Part shown: positions 7,181 through 13,131 of the stretch, piece after piece | How the letters are laid out: each line of letters begins with the position of its first letter | Position numbering within the stretch: position 1 is the first letter of the stretch | Source: an uncultured Megasphaera sp. | Lineage (GTDB): Bacteria > Bacillota > Negativicutes > Veillonellales > Megasphaeraceae | Assembly: GCA_937895695.1 (NCBI GenBank) | Contig: CALBLM010000341.1 | Coordinates: forward strand, 1-15,689 | DNA: 15,689 nt | Direction of reading: 5' to 3' | Notes under the pieces: generated by a model | The model's database searches: none | Told to the model about the DNA's origin: nothing | The model's input: the letters and a program-made list of their open reading frames with translations, nothing else | Translations under genes and position numbers: made by a program

Positions 7181-8581
7181 ATGAAAAAATTAGGCTCCAT
7201 ACTACGGCTAACCTTACCATTCTTGGTAATGGCTGCACCGACTGCGTTTGCCGCGGAACCGGGAACGATTGATGCCGGCGATACGGCTTGGGTATTGATT
7301 AGTGCTGCCTTAGTATTTATCATGACACCGGGGCTTGGCTTTTTCTACGGCGGCATGGTTCGTGATAAAAATGTACTGACAACGATTATGCAGAGTCTTT
7401 TTATTGTTGCTATGATTTCTGTTGAATGGATTATTCTCGGCTATGCAATGACGTTTGGTACAGATATGAATGGTTTTATCGGTTCACTCGACAAAGTCGG
7501 ACTGACGGGCATTGGAATGTCCGTACTAGAAAACGGCACGATTCCTGAAATGGCCTTTGTCGCTTTTCAATGCATGTTTGCTGTAATTACACCGGCTTTA
7601 ATTACAGGGGCCTTTGCGGAACGTGTTAAATTCCACGCCTTTGTCATTTTCATTTTGTTATGGGCTATCTTGATTTACAATCCCATGGCACACTGGGTAT
7701 GGGGCGGCGGTTTTCTGGCCAAACTAGGCGCTCTTGATTTTGCCGGCGGCCTCGTCATCCATATTCTTTCTGGCGTTTCCGGTTTGACATTATGTATTTT
7801 GTTAGGCAAACGCCACGGATTGGGAAAAATCCCGATGATGCCGCACAATCTGCCGATGACCGTTTTAGGAGCCGCATTGCTGTGGTTCGGCTGGTTCGGC
7901 TTCAATGCCGGCAGTGCCTTGGGGGCTAATGGTCTTGCTGCCAGCGCACTTATCGCTACACAGGGAGCTGCTGCCGCTGCGACTGTTTCCTGGGTCGTTA
8001 TTGAATGGATTTTAAACGGCAAACCAACTATCTTAGGAGCTGCTTCCGGCTGTATTGCAGGCTTAGTAGCTATTACACCGGCAGCCGGCTTTGTCGCACC
8101 GATTCCGGCGATTATCATCGGTGCAATCGGTGGGGTCCTTTGCTACTTTGCCGTGGCTACTTTAAAAGCAAAACTGGGGTATGATGATTCTCTCGATGCG
8201 TTCGGTATTCATGGTCTTGGCGGTACTTGGGGCTCTATCGCAACAGGTCTGTGGGCTACGACGGAAGTCAATCCGGCTGGTGCCAATGGTCTATTTTATG
8301 GAGAAACTCATTTGTTAGTCGCTCAAATTATCTCCACACTGGTAGCTTATGCATTTGCCATTATCGGCACCATCATTTTATACAAGATTATCAATGCATT
8401 TACACATATGCGTGCTGATAAAAATGAAGAAATTACGGGATTGGACATTACCGAACATGGCGAACGTGCGTATAACCATGCGTTGATGTCTGCAGGAAGT
8501 CCCTTTGACTCTTCTTTCAATTCCATGACAAATCAAGCTTCTACCATTGATGATATTGGCATAAAAACACATACCTTATAA
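7181..8581 (+). CDS. amtB: ammonium transporter (Amt family)
   Basis: This is the inner-membrane ammonium channel. I choose ATG 7181 (466 residues) because AAGG at 7167-7170 lies 10 nt upstream and the N-terminus then forms a clean signal peptide, MKKLGSILRLTLPFLVMAAPTAFA, cleaved before AEPG; ATGs at 7172 and 7175 are too close to that site. Eleven membrane helices are expected for the mature channel. The twin pore histidines are His194 (DFAGGLVIHILSG) and His344 (DAFGIHGLGGTWG), 150 residues apart as are His168 and His318 in E. coli AmtB. Other family segments are GLGFFYGGMV and FGWFGFNAGSAL. The cytoplasmic C-terminal tail follows ITGLDITEHGERAY, the region that interacts with PII. glnB starts 19 nt downstream, forming the classic amtB-glnB pair. 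Confidence 0.96.
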   Translation: MKKLGSILRLTLPFLVMAAPTAFAAEPGTIDAGDTAWVLISAALVFIMTPGLGFFYGGMVRDKNVLTTIMQSLFIVAMISVEWIILGYAMTFGTDMNGFIGSLDKVGLTGIGMSVLENGTIPEMAFVAFQCMFAVITPALITGAFAERVKFHAFVIFILLWAILIYNPMAHWVWGGGFLAKLGALDFAGGLVIHILSGVSGLTLCILLGKRHGLGKIPMMPHNLPMTVLGAALLWFGWFGFNAGSALGANGLAASALIATQGAAAAATVSWVVIEWILNGKPTILGAASGCIAGLVAITPAAGFVAPIPAIIIGAIGGVLCYFAVATLKAKLGYDDSLDAFGIHGLGGTWGSIATGLWATTEVNPAGANGLFYGETHLLVAQIISTLVAYAFAIIGTIILYKIINAFTHMRADKNEEITGLDITEHGERAYNHALMSAGSPFDSSFNSMTNQASTIDDIGIKTHTL

Positions 8582-8600
8582 CAACTAGGAGGTGCTTGCT

Positions 8601-8963
8601 ATGGAACGAAAAATTACAAAAGTAGAAATTATTACACGGCCCAGCAAGTTGGAAGAATTAAAAGATGCCTTAAATAAAATCGGCGTCTTAGGGATGACTG
8701 TCAGCCAAGTATTTGGCTGTGGGCTGCAAAAAGGATACGTAGAAGTATACCGAGGACAAAAATACAATATCAATCTACTTCCGGGGATAAAAGTAGAAAC
8801 TGTCATTTGTGAAATTCCTGTCGACAAAGTCATCGAAGTAGCACAGCGAGTTTGCAAAACAGGTAAGCCCGGCGATGGTAAAATTTTTGTATACGAATTA
8901 AATGACGCCGTCCGTATTCGTACCGGTGATCGGGGGCCGGAAGCAATTATGGACGAAAAATAA
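8601..8963 (+). CDS. glnB: nitrogen regulatory protein PII
   Basis: This 120-residue protein is a trimeric PII signal protein that binds ATP/ADP and 2-oxoglutarate, and in this operon is expected to gate the AmtB channel. The T-loop lies around 41-61 (GLQKGYVEVYRGQKYNINLLP), with Tyr55 at the position of the modified Tyr51 of enteric GlnB. The B-loop KTGKPGDGKIFVYEL and the C-terminal VRIRTGDRGPEAI complete the nucleotide site. ATG 8601 is chosen because AGGAGG at 8587-8592 lies 8 nt upstream; a start codon further upstream at 8592 would overlap that site. Because it is linked to amtB it could equally be called GlnK. No uridylyltransferase gene is in view, so modification of the Tyr is uncertain. 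Confidence 0.95.
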   Translation: MERKITKVEIITRPSKLEELKDALNKIGVLGMTVSQVFGCGLQKGYVEVYRGQKYNINLLPGIKVETVICEIPVDKVIEVAQRVCKTGKPGDGKIFVYELNDAVRIRTGDRGPEAIMDEK

Positions 8964-9008
8964 GTTATACTATCGGGGGATAGACGAAAACAACATATAC
9001 CATGTTGG

Positions 9009-9060
9009 GATATAAAAAAGATTGAGCATGAGGATATTATGCCCAATCTTTTTTTATATC
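9009..9060. terminator. bidirectional terminator between glnB and the BASS transporter
   Basis: GATATAAAAAAGATTG at 9009-9024 pairs with CAATCTTTTTTTATATC at 9044-9060 with one bulged T. After one mismatch the stem continues as GCAT (9026-9029) with ATGC (9039-9042). The A- and T-runs in the arms give a U-tract in either direction, so it can end glnB transcription on the plus strand and BASS transcription on the minus strand. Confidence 0.88.
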
Positions 9061-9063
9061 ATC

Positions 9064-10062
9064 TTAGTGCTGTGTCGGAACAGCTGCTTCAGCCAGGGTC
9101 TGCTGTTTTTCTTGTTCCCGTTGTTCAATTTTATCCATATGGCGAGCAAAAATACCGGCTAAAATAGAACCTGTAATCTGATGAATTGCTGCACCTACTG
9201 CTGCCGGAATTGCTACAGCCGGCGCAAAGAATACAGATACTAACGAAATCGCCAACGCATCATTCTGCATGCCTACTTCCAAAGTAACGGAGTGCTGTTG
9301 TTTTTTACCCAAGCCCAATTTTCCGGTAACAAAATAGCCAACGAGGAAACCGCCAAGATTGTGCAGTAAAACCATGAGCACAATAAATGCCCCTAATTCC
9401 AAAATTTTCGGTCCGTTAATAGCAATAACGCCGCCAACAATAACCAATACGCCGAATGCAGAAATCAAAACCAATACCTTAGATAAAGACGCAACATGTT
9501 TTTCACCCATCATACGATGAACAATCAAGCCCAATACTAACGGAATCAAAATAACTTTCATCACTGTCGTTGCCATAGCAATAAACGAAACTTCAACCCA
9601 CTGACCAGCCAATGCCCAAACAATGAACGGCATCATGATAGGTGCCAACAAGGTGGAACATGTCGTAATAGAAACAGATAACGGCACATCGGCTTTCGCC
9701 AAAAAGCCCATGACATTGGATGCTGTACCACTCGGGCAGGATCCTAACAACACCATGCCAACGGCTAATTCCGGCGGCATTTCAAAGGCCAGAACCAATG
9801 CATATGCCAACAGCGGCATAATGGTATAATGGGCTACGCAACCGATTAAAACTTCTTTCGGACGCTGGACAATCAGTTTAAAATCTTTGGCATGCAATGT
9901 CATCCCCATGCCAAACATAATAATTCCCAACAATAATACCGTATGCGGTACGGCCCATAAAAAAGCATTTGGCATAAAATATGCCCAAATAACAACGATA
10001 AATACGATATATGTCAGATTCTTACCAACAAAACCGCTTAACTTTCCAATCAGCTCCATCAT
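9064..10062 (-). CDS. BASS-family (bile acid:sodium symporter-like) transporter under T-box control
   Basis: This 332-residue membrane protein belongs to the BASS superfamily, sodium-coupled carriers of organic acids. Bacterial and plastid relatives move pyruvate, ketopantoate and other 2-keto acids. Hallmarks are GSCPSGTASNVMGFLAKADVPLSV (from residue 107) and EVGMQNDALA (262-271), in the regions that form the sodium/substrate crossover in this family; they differ from the second BASS protein here (GTCPGGTSSN, EVGMQNSGLA), so the substrate may differ. The C-terminus is a charged tail. The start is ATG at 10062 because AAAAGGGG at 10073-10080 lies 10 nt upstream; GTG at 10083 has no ribosome binding site. 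A T-box riboswitch with its own promoter precedes the gene, so transcription should rise when one tRNA is uncharged. It appears monocistronic. Confidence 0.9.
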   Translation of the reverse strand: MMELIGKLSGFVGKNLTYIVFIVVIWAYFMPNAFLWAVPHTVLLLGIIMFGMGMTLHAKDFKLIVQRPKEVLIGCVAHYTIMPLLAYALVLAFEMPPELAVGMVLLGSCPSGTASNVMGFLAKADVPLSVSITTCSTLLAPIMMPFIVWALAGQWVEVSFIAMATTVMKVILIPLVLGLIVHRMMGEKHVASLSKVLVLISAFGVLVIVGGVIAINGPKILELGAFIVLMVLLHNLGGFLVGYFVTGKLGLGKKQQHSVTLEVGMQNDALAISLVSVFFAPAVAIPAAVGAAIHQITGSILAGIFARHMDKIEQREQEKQQTLAEAAVPTQH

Positions 10063-10139
10063 ATCACTCTTACCCCTTTTCACAACAATATGTAATAAAA
10101 CAATCGAATCACAAATAACGAAACGGTTTTGATTGGTCG

Positions 10140-10180
10140 AAAAAAAATACTTTGCCTCTCATCATGAAGAGACAAAGTAT
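10140..10180 (-). terminator. T-box regulated terminator
   Basis: On the minus strand ATACTTTG (10173-10180) pairs with CAAAGTAT (10147-10154), and the stem continues with TCTCT against AGAGG (five more pairs, one G-U). Eight Ts follow, overlapping the last stem pair (10140-10147). The 5' arm includes the CTTTG and CTCTT segments needed for the antiterminator, so the two structures exclude each other as expected for a T-box. Confidence 0.9.
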
Positions 10181-10433
10181 GTTACTCTGCGGTACCACTC
10201 TTTTTGCCATACTATATGGCCACTTTGCAAGCATCTCCGGATACTTCCATCCAATGCCTGGCAAGATAACGGCTGCCTGCCGGCTGTATCTACTCACGAC
10301 AATGTCGTTTTAGGACAGCTGCTCCTGGGCGACTTCATATCGAGTTTCCATCCCGCTTCTCACCAACCAGCAGGTCTCTGTACGTTCGGCTGCGATATTA
10401 CTACTCCCAATCAACACTGTTCTGTATTTGTTG
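10140..10433 (-). promoter_or_regulatory. T-box riboswitch (tRNA-sensing leader), probably valine-specific
   Basis: On the minus strand this ~295-nt leader carries the standard T-box parts. The stem I distal AG-rich bulge and loop reads AGAGACCTGCTGGTTGGTG (about 10358-10379). The specifier loop has AGTA next to ATATC on one side and GATAT-GAAGTCG-CCCA on the other, flanked by TGGG/CCCA and a GA-type kink-turn-like bulge. The T-box sequence AGTGGTACCGCAG lies at 10187-10199. The antiterminator can form from AAGAG/CTCTT and CAGAG/CTTTG around the TGGTACCG bulge. TGGT pairs with a tRNA end ACCA, that is discriminator A73. The specifier could be read GTC (Val) or TCG (Ser); A73 fits tRNA-Val but not tRNA-Ser, which has G73. 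This leader fills most of the gene-free stretch 10063-10631; nothing notable is seen between 10469 and 10580 except AT-rich DNA. Confidence 0.92.
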
Positions 10434-10439
10434 AGTTTT

Positions 10440-10468
10440 ATTATAGCGGTATTTTTTAGATAAGTCAA
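10440..10468 (-). promoter_or_regulatory. promoter of the T-box leader and BASS transporter
   Basis: On the minus strand TTGACT (10463-10468) and TATAAT (10440-10445) are 17 bp apart. Transcription should start near 10433, just ahead of stem I. Confidence 0.8.
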
Positions 10469-10580
10469 TAATTATTTAATATTCTATTTACTTTTTTCTT
10501 TTTAGTTAAACATTTAACTTAACATTTTTAAGTCGTAAAACGTATTAGTTGGTATGCAAATTTTTTCTATCTAAAAGTAT

Positions 10581-10609
10581 TTACCAAAACTCAACAACCT
10601 GTGTATAAT
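10581..10609 (+). promoter_or_regulatory. promoter of the radical SAM operon
   Basis: TTACCA (10581-10586) and TATAAT (10604-10609) are 17 bp apart and end 22 bp upstream of the start codon. Confidence 0.6.
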
Positions 10610-10631
10610 AAGAGATGAAAGGAGAATGACT

Positions 10632-11519
10632 ATGTTAATTGATAATGCAGAAGGTTTAGTATTTAGACCGCCTAGTGAAGCACGTAGTTTTATTTTGCGT
10701 GTCACTATCGGCTGTTCTCATAATATGTGTACATTTTGTACCATGTATAAAGCATCGAAATATCGCGTGCGCTCGTTAGAAGAAATTGATGGTATCATTG
10801 AACGAGGAGCTGCGGCATATCCATTTATTCGCCGAATCTTTTTAGCTGATGGCGATGCCCTTGTCTTGCCAACAGATGATTTAATCCACATTCTTCACAA
10901 ATGTTATAGTACATTTCCCAACATCACTCGTATCGGTGCCTATGCTACACCGGCTGATTTAAACAGAAAATCACCGGAAGACTTGAAACGTCTCCACGAA
11001 GCCGGCTTAGGTATCTTATACATGGGTATTGAAAGCGGCGACGACGAAGTATTACGCCATGTAAAAAAAGGTACGACGAGTGCCTTGACGATTCAAGCCG
11101 GTAAAAAAGCTTTGGCTGCCGGCATGAAATTATCTACAATGATCATCCTCGGCCTCGGCGGGCAAGAACGCACGAAAGAACACGCCTTGCACACAGCAGA
11201 AGTCGTTTCGGCTATCAATCCTACGATGCTCAGTGCCTTATCTTTGATTATTCCCGGCGATGCCCCATTATACCAAGATGTTGTACTAGGAAAATTCACT
11301 CCATTAACGACTCGGGGCTTTTTGGAAGAATTAGATATGATTCTTCGCCACACAGACATGAAAAATCCCTGTCTTTTTAGAAGCAATCATGTTTCTAATC
11401 TATTTCCAGTTGGCGGTACATTACCTATGGATAAAGATGCCATGCTGGCAAAATTGGAACAATATATTCCCAGAGCAGATAATACCCGTCCCTTGCTAAA
11501 CGATAACGGAAATTTCTAA
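10632..11519 (+). CDS. radical SAM protein with CX4CX2C cluster motif, function unknown
   Basis: This 295-residue protein is a radical SAM enzyme: a [4Fe-4S] cluster bound by three cysteines cleaves S-adenosylmethionine to start radical chemistry. The motif TIGCSHNMCTFCTMYK gives Cys28, Cys33 and Cys36, a CX4CX2C spacing instead of the usual CX3CX2C; I recall similar GCSHNxCTFC sequences in a group of uncharacterised radical SAM proteins, so it is probably a family trait, not a mutation. Later segments fit the barrel: IRRIFLADGDAL (a GGD-like SAM site), TRIGAYATPADL and GLGILYMGIESGDDEVL. No additional Cys-rich cluster domain is visible. ATG 10632 is chosen since AGGAG at 10620-10624 lies 7 nt upstream; ATG 10626 is too close. 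The gene for a small secreted protein begins 15 nt after the stop, so they are co-transcribed. The substrate is unknown. Confidence 0.85.
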   Translation: MLIDNAEGLVFRPPSEARSFILRVTIGCSHNMCTFCTMYKASKYRVRSLEEIDGIIERGAAAYPFIRRIFLADGDALVLPTDDLIHILHKCYSTFPNITRIGAYATPADLNRKSPEDLKRLHEAGLGILYMGIESGDDEVLRHVKKGTTSALTIQAGKKALAAGMKLSTMIILGLGGQERTKEHALHTAEVVSAINPTMLSALSLIIPGDAPLYQDVVLGKFTPLTTRGFLEELDMILRHTDMKNPCLFRSNHVSNLFPVGGTLPMDKDAMLAKLEQYIPRADNTRPLLNDNGNF

Positions 11520-11534
11520 TCGGAGGAAATGACC

Positions 11535-12146
11535 ATGAAAAAGCGTATCCTGTTCATCATCGTGCTAAGTATCATAAGCATGACAGTCTTTGCAGCTGAA
11601 CCCCGATTTGATCATATGCGTTCGGTCCTCATCGTCAATACGACACGTCAAGATGCAGTCACTAATTATATGACTCATCGCTTGATGCAGCCATTTCGCA
11701 TCCCCTATTGGAATCGTCTTCAGCCGGAAGATTGTCTGTCTCCACAAGATATAACAGAAGGCAAGTTGCGTACATTAGCAGAAACATATCATGCTGATAT
11801 CGTTCTGGTCCCTGTTGTACGTACCTGGCAGTGGCGGCAGTATACGCTCTTTTTCCATGATGACGACGAATTAATCACGGAATATGCCTATCATTTTACC
11901 GTCTATGCCTATGACAGACAAAAGGGAACCTTTAAACAGTACAGCTCCCGCGGTTTTGACCGGAAGTCTGCATCTATGTTAAATAATCCCTACGATATTC
12001 TCACACAGGCCATGGATAAAATAATGGAAAAACTACCATATAAACGAATTCCAACAGATATTGAAGGTCTGAACATTTCTCTGCCAACCCAAACGACAGT
12101 TGGCGGAGCCAAAATCATAACAGCATCTCATCCCATTGCAATATAA
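11535..12146 (+). CDS. small secreted protein of unknown function
   Basis: I do not recognise this 203-residue protein. It starts with a clear signal peptide, MKKRILFIIVLSIISMTVFA, cut before AEPRFD, with no lipobox, so it should be free in the periplasm or outside the cell. The mature part begins with a beta-alpha pattern (RSVLIVNTTRQDAVTNYMTHRLM), then ADIVLVPVVRTWQW and a Tyr/Phe-rich region (YTLFFHDDDELITEYAYHFTVYAYD), resembling periplasmic domains that assemble with envelope components, but I cannot assign a family. The mature protein has a single Cys (in PEDCLSPQD). ATG 11535 is chosen because GGAGG at 11522-11526 lies 8 nt upstream. It follows the radical SAM gene in one operon. The hairpin that follows has its T-tract only on the minus strand, so the end of this transcript is not clear. 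Confidence 0.75.
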   Translation: MKKRILFIIVLSIISMTVFAAEPRFDHMRSVLIVNTTRQDAVTNYMTHRLMQPFRIPYWNRLQPEDCLSPQDITEGKLRTLAETYHADIVLVPVVRTWQWRQYTLFFHDDDELITEYAYHFTVYAYDRQKGTFKQYSSRGFDRKSASMLNNPYDILTQAMDKIMEKLPYKRIPTDIEGLNISLPTQTTVGGAKIITASHPIAI

Positions 12147-12155
12147 TTGACAAGT

Positions 12156-12198
12156 AAAAAAACAAGCCAGAACAGTTTTTATGCTGTTCTGGCTTGTT
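12156..12198 (-). terminator. terminator of the CXCXXC protein gene
   Basis: AACAAGCCAGAACAG (12161-12175) and CTGTTCTGGCTTGTT (12184-12198) form a perfect 15-bp stem with an 8-nt loop. On the minus strand it is followed by seven Ts (12156-12162, overlapping the last two stem bases). On the plus strand GCATTG follows, so termination there is doubtful. Confidence 0.85.
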
Positions 12199-12225
12199 GC
12201 ATTGTATGCAAAAATATACCGCTGT

Positions 12226-12588
12226 TTATGCGTTCAGCAATTCGTCTTTTTTGCTAAGAATAACTTCTGCGGCCTTACAAGCATCACAGAAGCAATATAC
12301 AGCCCCGTTGGCTTTGGCTGCTTTCGCTTGTTCAACTACTTTCGGTGCTACGTCAGCGCCAAATACACGTTTACCCGCATCAGAACCGGCAAAAGCGATC
12401 AAACCATCAATCGTCGTAATATCCGCTTCTAATTCAGCAATATATTTTTTTGTTTCTGCCGCTTCGTTCGCCGTACCTACAGCATCCAACCAAGCTTGGG
12501 CTGCATCTTTAGCTTCTTTACTGCAGCTAGGAGCTGCCATCAATTCTTTGGTCTTTGCTGTTACAAATTCTAAGGTTTCTTTTGTCAT
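12226..12588 (-). CDS. small cytoplasmic protein with CXCXXC motif, function unknown
   Basis: This 120-residue protein has no signal peptide and looks helical and soluble. It has four cysteines: Cys22 (APSCSKE) and a C-terminal CXCXXC cluster, Cys99, Cys101 and Cys104 (YCFCDACKAAEVIL), suited to metal binding or redox chemistry. I recall similar short proteins in anaerobic Firmicutes, some carrying a heat-shock/Hsp90-like label that the sequence does not support; no Hsp90 domain would fit. ATG 12588 is chosen because GGAGG at 12597-12601 lies 8 nt upstream; the frame stays open to 12675 without another such site. It is transcribed away from the HxlR regulator gene from overlapping promoters, so the regulator probably controls it. 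It has its own terminator and is monocistronic. Confidence 0.8.
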   Translation of the reverse strand: MTKETLEFVTAKTKELMAAPSCSKEAKDAAQAWLDAVGTANEAAETKKYIAELEADITTIDGLIAFAGSDAGKRVFGADVAPKVVEQAKAAKANGAVYCFCDACKAAEVILSKKDELLNA

Positions 12589-12646
12589 TTTCGTTTCCTC
12601 CATTTCCATACATTGGCATCTATATTGTAATTCTTTCTTTGTACAT

Positions 12647-12658
12647 CTATAATTATAG
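12647..12658. promoter_or_regulatory. palindrome over the -10 element of the CXCXXC gene
   Basis: CTATAATTATAG is a perfect 12-bp palindrome that covers the minus-strand -10 element. It is AT-rich, so it may partly reflect the promoter itself, but its position suits repressor binding. Confidence 0.4.
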
Positions 12659-12680
12659 CTAAGGAGTTGCATCATAACAA
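12652..12680 (-). promoter_or_regulatory. promoter of the CXCXXC protein gene
   Basis: On the minus strand TTGTTA (12675-12680) and TATAAT (12652-12657) are 17 bp apart. The promoter overlaps the divergent HxlR promoter by 14 bp. Confidence 0.6.
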
Positions 12681-12694
12681 GTACGATATATAAT
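12667..12694 (+). promoter_or_regulatory. promoter of the HxlR-family regulator gene
   Basis: TTGCAT (12667-12672) and TATAAT (12689-12694) are 16 bp apart. The -35 elements of the two divergent promoters lie within 14 bp of each other, so occupancy by one polymerase should hinder the other. Confidence 0.6.
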
Positions 12695-12707
12695 GATACC
12701 AGTATCA
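12694..12707. promoter_or_regulatory. likely HxlR operator
   Basis: TGATAC-CA-GTATCA is a dyad with 6-bp arms, starting at the last base of the plus-strand -10 element and reaching the transcription start. This fits autorepression by the regulator encoded 16 bp downstream. Confidence 0.55.
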
Positions 12708-12722
12708 GAAAGGAACGTATCT

Positions 12723-13067
12723 ATGAAAGAAGATTTATTCGGTCGCTGTCCCTATGTAACAGCGCAAAAGCTACTGACAGGAAAATGGTCTATGTACATT
12801 ATCTATTTACTGTCAGACGGTCCTGTCCGCTTTAATGAATTACTACGCCGCATGCCCGAAGAAATGACACATACCACCTTATCGCGCCAATTAAAAACGT
12901 TAGAAACTCGTGGATTAGTTATCCGTACCTCGTATGACCAAATTCCGCCTAAAGTCGAATACAGCCTGAGTGAAATTGGTGAAAAATTTACGCTTATTCT
13001 CGATGTGCTAAAAGAATTGGGAACAGATTATATTGAATATATGAACAAAGACGAATACACGGAATAA
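12723..13067 (+). CDS. HxlR-family winged-helix transcriptional regulator
   Basis: This 114-residue protein is a small MarR/HxlR-type DNA-binding regulator. The family core is intact: LLTGKWSMYIIYLLSDGPVRFNELLRRMP (about 18-46), the recognition-helix segment THTTLSRQLKTLETRGLV, and the wing ending in PPKVEYSLSEIGEKF. Cys9 in GRCPY is the conserved N-terminal cysteine; in relatives such as YodB and HypR such a residue senses thiol-reactive stress, so redox or electrophile sensing is plausible here. ATG 12723 is chosen because AAAGGA at 12709-12714 lies 8 nt upstream; ATG 12693 lies within the -10 element and the operator. It is divergent from the CXCXXC protein gene, its most likely target. 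A bidirectional terminator follows directly. Confidence 0.9.
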   Translation: MKEDLFGRCPYVTAQKLLTGKWSMYIIYLLSDGPVRFNELLRRMPEEMTHTTLSRQLKTLETRGLVIRTSYDQIPPKVEYSLSEIGEKFTLILDVLKELGTDYIEYMNKDEYTE

Positions 13068-13112
13068 AAAAGACAGGATATCGGAGCATTCACTCCATAT
13101 ATCCTGTCTTTT
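13068..13112. terminator. bidirectional terminator between the HxlR gene and the second BASS gene
   Basis: AAAAGACAGGATAT (13068-13081) pairs perfectly with ATATCCTGTCTTTT (13099-13112), and GGAG/CTCC forms an inner stem around a 6-nt loop. T-runs occur at the end in both directions, so it serves both convergent genes. Confidence 0.92.
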
Positions 13113-13131
13113 CATTACACAAATTTATGTA

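Noticed and set aside
7675..8118. Open frame of 147 codons on the minus strand inside amtB
   Set aside because: Low-complexity Ala/Pro-rich composition, antisense to a strongly conserved gene, no start signals.
8585..9046. Open frame of 153 codons on the minus strand over glnB
   Set aside because: Antisense to glnB and running through the bidirectional terminator; no ribosome binding site.
10063..10083. GTG start at 10083 for the T-box BASS gene
   Set aside because: No Shine-Dalgarno sequence lies upstream, and the codons after it contain the AAAAGGGG that serves ATG 10062.
10133..10459. Open frame of 108 codons on the plus strand
   Set aside because: It is antisense to the T-box leader RNA, and the structured RNA on the minus strand explains this sequence fully.
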